From: Cladorhizidae sp. MBARI D1340-BT2
Lineage: Eukaryota; Porifera; Demospongiae; Poecilosclerida; Cladorhizidae
Length of the DNA: 64,000 bases
Direction of reading: 5' to 3'
Assembly (NCBI GenBank): GCA_028752905.1
Contig: JAQNBH010000011.1
Span: 33,628,017-33,692,016, forward strand
The position numbers and the translations under genes were made by a program. Shown here one piece after another: positions 55,991 through 64,000 of the stretch; positions within the stretch are counted from its first letter, which is position 1; each line of letters opens with the position of its first letter. The notes below the pieces were generated by a model that was not told the DNA's origin, ran no database searches, and saw only the letters and a list, made by a program, of their open reading frames with translations.

Positions 55991-58605
55991 ACGACGCGTA
56001 AAACGTAGCTGGTATTCACAAAACAATGACAGCATAATGGTTGCTATGGACTTTGAACCCGGAAAGCTCACACCTAAGCGCTTGAACGTTAGCGTGTGCT
56101 GCTTTTACTGGAAGATGACGATTTCGGCCTTTCTGAAGAGGATGACGTGATTTTGAAGACGAAGGTGTTGAGAGCTACCTTCCTAGAGCAAACCCTGAGC
56201 TTAGTCACTCAGAAGTAATGGAGGAAGATGAAGAACCAATAGATATAGTTTCTGATGACAGCTCCAGCTCTAGTGATAAGAGTGTTACTCAGCCTTTAGG
56301 TAAGTATTACTGTTCAAAAAGGTATAGAATATAAAAATATCTCCACAGTTTTTGGATCTACACAAAGTCACAGCAGCCCCACCTCTCACAGAGCTCAAAT
56401 ACCCAGCAGTCGTGATGAGGTCTCATCAAATGGTAGTGAGTTAGAGTTTGCTAGATCAAATGATGATTATCGGGTGGAAGATCAGCAAGAGGAAGGTGGT
56501 GGTGTTAGAGGAAGGGGGTGTATGCAACCAAGGAGAAGGGGTCGTGGACGTAGTATGCAACCAAGGGGAAGGGGTCGTGGGCGTGGCAGAGGTGGACGTG
56601 GGACTTCCAGTCAAGCAATGTGTAGAATGGGCATTAGGAAGGGGCATGGGAGGGATACTAGTGGAATCACACAGGATCAGCTCATACTAAATGGCCCATG
56701 GCAAAGAAAAGAATCTAATGCTTTGAATTATCCATTTAGAGGAGGTGAGCCTGGTCCTACATTTCCTGTTGACAGTTCCATGTCCACCTTGGACTTTTTT
56801 TGTCGATTTTTCACGGATGAGGTATGGGAGTTGATTGTCACACATACCAATAGATATGCTGCCAGATTGAGGCAACAGAGTCATCATGCCTCTCTTAGGG
56901 CTTGGCATGATGTCTCTGTTATTGAGATGAAGACCTTTATAGGAATTTTGATTCTTATGGGTATTTGTAGGCTGCCTCGCTTGAGGCTCTATTGGACAAC
57001 AAAGCACCCATATATTTGCCCCAGCATCTGTGAAATCATGTCCCTCACCAGGTTTGAGCAGATTTACCGTTTTCTTCACCTCTGTGATTCTGATAAACAA
57101 GTTGTCGCAGGACAGCCTGGATATGATTATCTATTCAAAGTTAGGAATCTTTTAGATTTGTTATCCCCTCGCTTTCTATCTCAATACAACACACATGAGG
57201 AACTGTCAGTGGATGAAGCGATGATTCCTTTCAAGGGTAGGCTTAGCATAAAGCAGTACATGAGAGATAAGCCCACCAAGTGGGAAATCAACGTTTTTGT
57301 TCTCGCTGATTCCCTATACTATTCGCCTCCAAATTTATGCTGGAAAAAATTCCAATTTGTCAAGTTCTGATTTGGGATTGTGTTCACGAGTAGTTCTGGA
57401 GTTGTTGGATGGTCTTGAAGACAAGTGTCCAAAAGTTTATATGGACAAGTATTATACATCCCCTGAACTATTTTTAGCATTGTATAATAAAAAAGTGAAT
57501 GCGTGTGGAACTGCAAGATCCAACAGGAAGTATTATCCTAATGAACTGAAAGTAGTTAAAAATGTTAGTGTAGGATATTGTGATTTTAGATCTAGTGGTC
57601 CACTCTTAGCTTCTGTTTGGAAAGACAAAAGAATTATTCACTTCCTGTCTACTATATATACATGTGGCTCAAGCTAGTTCACCTGTAACAGTACAAAGGC
57701 GTGAGAAGGATGGCACAAAAAGAAATGTGGAATGTCAGCCGTTACTTCCAGATTATCAGTCATTTATGAGCGGCATAGACAGAGGAGATCAGCTAATGTG
57801 TCACTATAATGTAGGTAGAAGGTCAAAGAAGTGGTGGAAACGTGTTTTTGGGTACCTTTTAGAAGTCTCTGTTTTGAATGCGTACATTTTGAAAAAGTCC
57901 AGTAACACGGGTGGGAAGGAACAGGACTATCTGAATTTTTGTCTGGTTTTAGCGGTAGAGCTTGCGGGAGATCTCCGGGTGGTCGACCTCGAACTTTTGA
58001 CCATAGGCAACTTCTAAGACTAGACAATTTCCAAAGTCATTTGCCAGAATGTGTTACATTCAAACAGGATTGTATTGTCTGCTCAAAAGTACGTGAAAAG
58101 AAGGGTCTTACAAGACAGGAATACAGACATGAGAGCTGCATCAAATGTAGTACATGTCACGTGCATCTGTGTCTTAGTAAAGGTCGAAACTGCTACAAAA
58201 AGTATCTAATTTCATATCTATAGTAACTGTTTTCTTTGACTATTATAATTTAATTTTTGGTTGTACTTTGCATTTTTCATTTATTGCTTTCTTCTGTTTT
58301 TCATAATTCCATGCTGCAGTCTGGTCATTATGGTTGAAATCTGTGTACCTGCAAGTGTATAAAACATGTTATCATAAAATATACTTGAAAATAGAACAAT
58401 AATGCCTTGAAATTCAAAAATTAATTACTAAAACCACAATTACAACCACATACGTTGTTGCTAGGCAACATAAACCACACCTACATAATAAGTAACTATG
58501 TGTGATTCCAAAAAATATATGTTTGCTAAGGAGTTTAATAAATATTTGAGACAATACAGTTAAATTTTAGTAATATTCAAAAAAATTAACCCGACCATGA
58601 AAGGG
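55991..58605 (+). mobile_element. piggyBac copy 6 (most complete)
   Basis: The right end is clear: GACCATGAAAGGG then TTAA at 58606-58609. The left end is uncertain; TTAA at 55987-55990 followed by ACGACGCGTAAAACG is the best candidate but lacks the CCC. It holds a nearly full transposase with all three catalytic Asp signatures. A palindrome GTTGCTAGGCAAC lies at 58457-58469, 146 bp from the right end. Confidence 0.8.
56105..58223 (+). pseudogene. piggyBac transposase, copy 6
   Basis: The acidic first exon (EDDDFGLSEEDD, frameshift near 56150, then EDEGVESYLPRANPELSHSE) ends at donor 56300. A 49-bp intron (56300-56348, phase 1) follows. Exon 2 runs open to 57370: an RGRGRGRGG linker, then DDE piggyBac domain text FFCRFFTDEVWELIV, MKTFIGILILMGICRLPRL, and ELSVDEAMIPFKGRLSIKQY with the first Asp. 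A frameshift near 57300 leads to IYAGKNSNLSSS and VYMDKYYTSPELF (second Asp). A frameshift near 57660 leads to MSGIDRGDQLMCHYNVGRRS (third Asp). A last frameshift near 57945 leads to the Cys-rich tail CIVCSKVREKKG and CIKCSTCHVHLCLSKGRNC. Four breaks, so not functional as read. Confidence 0.88.
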
Positions 58606-58609
58606 TTAA

Positions 58610-60470
58610 TAAAGGACATGGCCTCATCACCAAATACACCCGTGGTCTCGAAGCCCAGAGGAACGAAATACTGGGTGTCTCTGATTGAACGATACTTTCG
58701 TTTCTTCAGGAATTCAGCTCTGTTGGCAACCGTTCCAGGATCTCCAGACCTCAAATCCGCATAAGAGGGAGCAAACATGTCTGAACATGTGGCATCCCAA
58801 ACCAGAACCTTCCCATTCCTCCAAGGCACAACTGTGGCACCGTCAGGACGTTTGCCATCATCACGATCCAAGCCTACTGGTTCCAAGTAAGAGGGGATTT
58901 TGGCAGATCTTTGGATCACTTGATTAATAGCAGCATGTCGAGAGTGGCGGCCCTGACTCTTTCTGCAATTGAGCCCATGAGTACCCTGCTGGTCAACTGG
59001 AGCTCCACACTGAAGACACTGGTGAGGACTACAAAGTAGTACACCAAGACGAAGACCTATGGTAACACGAATCACATCGTCATCCATCCTCAAAACAGCT
59101 GCAGACATAGGGAGGGCATGGAGCCAGGCACCTGCTTCACTCTTGGTAGCGGCTCTAACATGAGCACATGCAGTATCTTCCTGTGCTCCTTCCACAAGCT
59201 TGTTTAGGCAGGCCTTCATGTGCAGAGTGTCCCAACACTTTTGGGAAAAGGATGACTCACCTGAGGGAGCGCGAACATTTATGTCTTTGCTCCACATATC
59301 CATTACCTAACTGAAAAGCAGGATCACTGCAGCCCTTAAATCTACTGGGCAAGATTCGGTGAACGAGATCGAGGGAACCCGAAGCGGATGCCAGGAAAGC
59401 CGATGGAGCCAACATGACAACACTTCTGATCCCAAGGCCACTAATTTGACTGGCAAAGAGGCCTGTAGCCAAGTATCACTGTGCGATGGGATGCTAACAT
59501 TGGTGATATTGCTGAGGATGGCACACTGAACAGAGGCAAATTCTTTGAGCTTTAACGGAGAAGAAAAGCAGGGAGAAGTGCGGAGATTGTATAATAACTT
59601 TGGCATGGAGAAGGCATGATGGAGGGGCCACAAAGCATCGTGTGAATAAAGATGGCTTAGCCTACTGCCCAAGAGTTCGAAGAGTTTAGTCCTGGACTCA
59701 ATACATCTCTCAATGCCTTCCAGACCACCAATGGGTCCAGGGAGAGCCTAGCAGAGTGGCTACTTCAGGGTTCACCACTTGAATACCTGGGATAGCACAT
59801 AAAAATTCTCCTATAGCAACTGGGTCGTAACTGATGATCTCACACTTCCTTCGGTTCAACAGTAAACCCACTCTCCCAGCCTCATGTTCTATGCTACGAA
59901 AATCATCAACGACATCTGACACCAAACCACCCAGAGTTCCGTCATCCAGGTAAAACACATTGAACTCTGACTTTAAATGTCTCAAGAAACTGTGAACAGT
60001 TAGACAGAAAAGAAGTGGGCCCAATGGATCTCCCTGTTGAACTCCTTACTGCAGAATCAATAATGTCACTTCCAAAGAAAAGAGAGGAGGGTGAGCTGTA
60101 AACAGAGTGCACATAGGTGTAAATTTCAGGTGCAAATTCCTCAGTAAGATGCCAGCATTTTATCCCAATGGATTGAGTTGAATGCATTATGAAAGTCAAG
60201 TTTAAGCAGGCATTGCCCGGTTGAAGGGACTGGAGAGATACTCTGGCTGCATGGACCGTGGCTTCTGCACCGAGCAAGAAGTCCACTCATAGCCTCTTTC
60301 AACATAATGCTAGAAACCTTCGCAATTAAGCGTCTCAGCGTGCAACTGACCGCTATGGGCCTCACACCCCCATCCTCCTTATGAGGGCAACTAAGGAGGC
60401 ACCAAAAAAAAATGTCGCACAGGAAAGGGAGTTCTACCGGCAAGAATCTGATTTGCAAATGATATCAAGG
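58610..60470 (-). pseudogene. Non-LTR retrotransposon RT with CCHC and PD-(D/E)XK-like end
   Basis: Minus strand. RT starts near 60470 (LIKALISFANQILAGRTPF), then GGVRPIAVSCTLRRLIAKV, CLLKLDFHNAFNSIHWDKML, GPLLFCLTVHSFLRHL and FYLDDGTLGG (YxDD near 59940), then RRKCEII. 59303-58610 encodes the C-terminal part: CLQCGAPVDQQGTHGLNC followed by RHSRHAAIN (CCHC-like), then KRPDGATVVPWRNGKVLVWD and ATCSD (PD-(D/E)XK-like). Frameshifts occur near 60030, 59700 and 59300. Ends at the TTAA of piggyBac copy 6. The RT-CCHC-PDxK order resembles elements with a restriction-enzyme-like endonuclease. Confidence 0.75.
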
Positions 60471-60479
60471 CTTTAATCA

Positions 60480-60540
60480 GGTTCACGCTATTTTATTATT
60501 ATTTTATTATTATTATTTTTATTATTAATAAAGAGCAAAT
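60480..60540. repeat. ATT microsatellite
   Basis: TTATTATTATTTT-type low-complexity run between two LINE fragments. Confidence 0.9.
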
Positions 60541-60639
60541 ATAGCATACCAAGTTCATTAACACCTAATTAACACATGATATATAGTTATATAATAATCA
60601 ATTACAAAAATACATAAATAAATGACTAAAAAGCAAGTT

Positions 60640-60965
60640 CAACTCCCGACCGACCCCAAAACAGACAAGGCATTCCCCCGCTGGACTGCCACTGAGAGAC
60701 GCTGAAGGAGGTAAGCACGGGAATTAACCTCCCCAGTTCTTTGTCTTATCCTGAGGCTGAGCTCCTTCAGGAAAGCCATCGATCTGTTCCCGATGACCCC
60801 CAATGACTCGATGGCCACAGGTACAAAAAAGTAAGGATCTAGGCTGGCATACTTGGCCACTTTTTTCTCCTCAGCCATAGCAGCCACAGCTCCAGGACCA
60901 CTCACTGCTGCACCCCGATACGACTGGGAAAACGTATCTGGACAGGTTGTATCCCATACCCATTC
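60640..60965 (-). pseudogene. C-terminal fragment of the same LINE family, copy 2
   Basis: VWDTTCPDTFSQSYRGAAV, then AEEKKVAKYASLDPYFFVPV and AIESLGVIGNRSMAFLKEL, RLSVAVQRGNALSVLGSVGS to the stop at 60639. It extends the C-terminus beyond the point where the 58.6-kb copy is cut. Confidence 0.7.
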
Positions 60966-61089
60966 TTCCTTATAATATATAATATATATAGGGAGTTTCT
61001 TATTTATAACGTTTATAGAACCCCCTTCCCTTCAAGTTCAAATGTTCAAGTGATTATATATTTATTTAATTTATTTATTATTATTGTTG

Positions 61090-61245
61090 CTAGGCATGTG
61101 TACTGGCCTGTAGTGGATAGCAAGCTACTGGTATATATATAGCAGGCTCATGCGAGTTAGCATCTCATTATTCCTGATGAAGGCTAGAGCATCTATCGAG
61201 TGAATACAATTTCAAGTTGATTATTGAGAAGGTCTATTTGCCATT
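61090..61245 (+). mobile_element. Solo Penelope terminal segment with hammerhead-like core
   Basis: Matches 13118-13270 by eye over about 150 bp, including ATGCGAG...CTCATTATTCCTGATGAAG and GTTGATTATTGAGAAGG. CTGATGA lies at 61174-61180. The following core half (AAAACGTT in the other copy) is deleted, so it cannot be an active ribozyme. No coding part attached. Confidence 0.7.
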
Positions 61246-61327
61246 TTACAGTAAAGCAGCCATTTACAAGAAGTTAGTTAGTATATATAACACCAGAACA
61301 AACTAATCATTAACTCATTACTTACCT

Positions 61328-61346
61328 GGGGGGGGGGGGGGGGGGG
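61328..61346. repeat. Poly-G run (19 bases)
   Basis: Uninterrupted G run followed by CGGGGG. A second G-rich run is at 62185-62206 (12 G, T, 9 G). Such runs are also prone to sequencing-length error. Confidence 0.9.
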
Positions 61347-61515
61347 CGGGGGTCTAAAGTACCCTATTGCAACAAAAGTTTTTGAAAACAATGCTACTGG
61401 ACCAGTTTTTATCATAGAAAAATGTTTCACATAATTATAATTAGATAGCTTACAGTCTAAAGTTCATTTTGATATCGAGTTTGTCTATGGTTAGTATATA
61501 AGATTCTCGAGTGAA

Positions 61516-61761
61516 ATGGCTTTCACGGCTAAAGGAGTGATAGCCTTCCTGGAGAGTGACGAGGAAAGGAGTGAATTTGAAGAGAAAGATAGTGTGGACG
61601 GCGATCGAGAAGTGCCAGAATATATAGTAGGATTAGCTGAAGTTGTTTCTCACTCAGTTCTGGACTCTAGCTTTGTTCAAGAAGATGCTGAAACTGACTC
61701 CATGCTCCTTTCAAAATGTGGTCAAAGTTATGTGATATTTATCGATCAACAGTATCTATGA
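61516..61761 (+). pseudogene. Possible piggyBac transposase first exon, copy 7
   Basis: ATG at 61516: MAFTAKGVIAFLESDEERSE, then an acidic stretch and PEYIVG, similar in layout to the first exons of copies 1-6 (helix, acidic run, Y-x-V/L-G). No element ends or later exons recognised. Confidence 0.35.
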
Positions 61762-62311
61762 TATATATTACCTATACTAATTCCCTAGTTTCAAATATAT
61801 AGTCATTTTTAAGGAAAGGGTCAAATTTCAACAAATTTTCTATATTTATAATGGTGGGTAATGAGTTAACTACCAAGTTATGCCTACAGATAGACACATG
61901 CATCACTAGTGGTTACCTGGTGATGTTGAAGGTCTGTACTCTAACTATTGTTACAAGTATAAGCTTAGGAAGAATCACTTTTTATTGTGAGAGCCATATG
62001 CACAAGTGTGTTTATTGTATTGATGACCCTTTAGGTGCTTACTGAAACAGACGAGTTGTAGTCGAAGCATTTAACATTTTTTAGTCTTCTGGTAGTGCAA
62101 ATGAGAGGAATGTGCAAATGATGAGGATTGACAGATCAAAGATGAATTTCTCATGTTTTACAGGGTTTTTTATTTATTTTTGGTGGGGGGGGGGGGTGGG
62201 GGGGGGTTAGATACCATAGCGAAGTGAAGGATTTTTCGGGCTAAAATTGGCATTTAGGATACTGAGAAGCTGCCTACATTTTCTAATGGTCCAACCAATA
62301 GGAGTGCTACA

Positions 62312-62623
62312 GTGATGAGCACACTAACATACCAGGCAGATAATGATGGTTATGCTTTCACATGTATAGTGTTAGGAGAAGGACACAGAAACTGGGTGGC
62401 TCCAGCCCTGTGTAAGAAAGATGGATGTGCAGTATCTCCTTGCCTTCCATTTTCTGATTCTATTAGATTAGCTACTGAAGTCTGTACCCACAACATTGGG
62501 TGGTTGTGGTTCTACGCACATGGCTCTGGGATAGCAGAAATTTCAAGTACCCCATTCCTGGAATTCTTTGAGGAGCTGGCCTTGGAGTCAGCAACAACAA
62601 AACCTGTCCTACGCGAAAGATAG
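62312..62623 (+). other. Unassigned open frame
   Basis: MSTLTYQADNDGYAFTCIVL, CKKDGCAVSPCLPFSDSIRL and FLEFFEELALESATTKPVL. It reads as protein-like but matches no family I recognise. It runs directly into the LINE fragment at 62620, so may be part of a transposon mosaic. Confidence 0.3.
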
Positions 62624-62885
62624 TGAGTACTGCTGGAGCTGTGGCTCCTATGGCTGAGGAGAAGAAAGTGGCCAAGTATATATGCCAATCTGGATCCTTG
62701 TCAATTTTTTGTGCCTGTAACCATTGAGATTAGGGAGTTATTGAGGCCAGATCGATGGCTTTCCTGAAGGAGCTCAGCTCAGTATAAGGCAAAGAACTGG
62801 GGAGGTGATTGCTCATGCTCACATCCTTCAGCATCTCTCGGTGGCAGTCCAGAGGGGGAATGGCTTATCTGTATTCAGGAGTTAA
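62620..62885 (+). pseudogene. C-terminal fragment of the same LINE family, copy 3
   Basis: AEEKKVAKY (about 62655), FVPVTIE, ARSMAFLKELSS and LSVAVQRGNGLSVF in broken frames, matching the fragment at 60640-60905 but on the plus strand. Confidence 0.65.
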
Positions 62886-62889
62886 ACTT

Positions 62890-64000
62890 GTCAAATTAGC
62901 TTTTTAGTTATTAGATCTAGTTACATATTTTGTATTAATCCTAGTTTTATTTTTTATGTTGTATTCTAGTTGTGTGCATATATATATTGCTAATTAGTAT
63001 AAATTTATTTTTGTGTTTTATTCTAGTTGTTATATTATATATTGTTAATTAGTTATAAATATATTTCTTTATTTTTATGTTATGTTAATCCTAGTTGCTA
63101 TTTTTGTTGTATTATATATTATATTGTTTTAAAAAAATGGAACAATAAAAGTTCATCGAATATTTGCACAAGAACTATATTATATTAGAAGCTCATATAA
63201 TTTTTTTTTTTTTTACATGCATATTGCATAAATTTAATAGAAATAATTATCGTCAGGTACTGAGCTGGATCCAAGCACTGCAGCAGTGTTTCCTCGTTGG
63301 ATTGCAACTGCAATTCTTTGCAGCAGGAAATGGTAGGCACGAGACTCCGTTTTGAGGCGTGCACCTAGCTCTTGGAGAAAACACTGGGTCTTTGCCTCAG
63401 ACCCAAATAGTTATAATTATATTTGTTAATCCTGGATGCTAATTTTTTATATATTTGTTTTTTTGTTACATTGTTAGTAGCTTGAAATGAATGCTACTAA
63501 TTTCATTATATAGATATTTTGATGATATATTCTGCATTGTAAAGAGAGACAAAGAAGAACTCTTTAAACATGTGAATATCATCATGTCCACAATCATGTT
63601 CACCATAGAGTTGGAGAAGGAATTTATGATGTCATTAAGGTGGGTGGAAACTGAATAATCTCTCTCTGGAAGTATTTTCTTATTCACTCACTTCAAAGCA
63701 ACTAACTTAATTAATAGGGCCCTGAATATTTTGGATCAGCGTCACCTTCTCCCAGAATGGCTACGCAGCTCGTTTGAAGTCGACAATTAATACTCGTGGA
63801 CAACCTGGGAATAATGTGGCCCAGATCTGCACATGGAATATTTAAACGAAGAGCTGACATCGCTGGTTCAGATTAAATAGCATTGGGATATTCCTCAGCC
63901 ACACTATGTGTCAACCATCTGATGTGCACGTGTGTGTTGTGTCTCGAGCTGCTTTTGCACGAGCCCACTACAATGGATGTAAAAATTAAAAATAAATTTA
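62890..64000. other. AT-rich end of window, nothing recognised
   Basis: Poly-T near 63200. A plus-strand patch at 63720-63790 (LDQRHLLPEWLRSSFEVD) is protein-like but too short to assign. Confidence 0.35.

Noticed and set aside
1..64000. CRISPR arrays, tRNA or rRNA genes
   Set aside because: No regularly spaced direct repeats of CRISPR type, and no tRNA or rRNA sequence recognised while reading; a tRNA scan was not possible.

Overview
The window is AT-rich eukaryotic DNA. It has split genes with short introns, microsatellites and many decayed transposable elements, and nothing bacterial: no operons and no Shine-Dalgarno-led gene runs. The best reading is a sponge-like (demosponge-type) animal genome. 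The support is an animal-type receptor tyrosine kinase with a multi-domain ectodomain, a 47-bp intron, and the mix of piggyBac, Penelope, Gmr1-like Gypsy, animal-type Mutator-like, hAT, pogo and LINE elements. The species assignment is an inference.

The one clear host gene lies on the minus strand and crosses at least 3585-44685, open at both ends. Reading from high to low coordinates, I can place 13 ectodomain exons that pair into about seven Calx-beta-like domains. The last of these (13609-13954) also carries a transmembrane helix. Three tyrosine kinase exons follow (4034-4120, 3763-3986, 3585-3676), holding the glycine loop, the VAVK lysine and the HRDLAARNC catalytic loop. Every junction inside the ectodomain is phase 1. 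A juxtamembrane exon is not placed, and the DFG-to-C-lobe exons and the N-terminus appear to lie outside the window.

The introns of this gene are packed with mobile DNA. From left to right they hold: a Gypsy gag relic and a hAT N-terminal relic with an 18-bp minisatellite (1-2.8 kb); a small piggyBac derivative (4.3-5.2 kb); an unnamed element with perfect terminal inverted repeats plus a paralogous coding unit beside it (6.0-8.3 kb); a Penelope-like element with a hammerhead-like 3' end (11-13.3 kb); a Mutator-like transposon split by a complete Gmr1-like Gypsy element with LTRs and a 5-bp target duplication (20.6-28.1 kb); a 289-bp-arm inverted repeat (28.2-29.4 kb); and piggyBac derivatives 2, 3 and 4 (31.4-39.8 kb).

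To the right of the last host exon the window is almost solid transposon. It holds a LINE split by a 682-bp foldback element and ended by piggyBac copy 5 (45-49.1 kb), then hAT and pogo relics (49.5-51.5 kb), a second, decayed Gmr1-like element on the minus strand (52.4-56.0 kb), the most complete piggyBac transposase (56.1-58.6 kb), and three fragments of a non-LTR element whose C-terminus has a CCHC knuckle and a PD-(D/E)XK-like motif (58.6-62.9 kb).

The observations I rate highest are the Calx-beta receptor kinase built from symmetric phase-1 half-domain exons, the two Gypsy elements with integrase placed before reverse transcriptase, and the piggyBac family whose copies share one phase-1 intron, a Cys-rich tail and matching TTAA-CCC termini. 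Most transposon ORFs carry frameshifts, stops or internal deletions and are described as broken.
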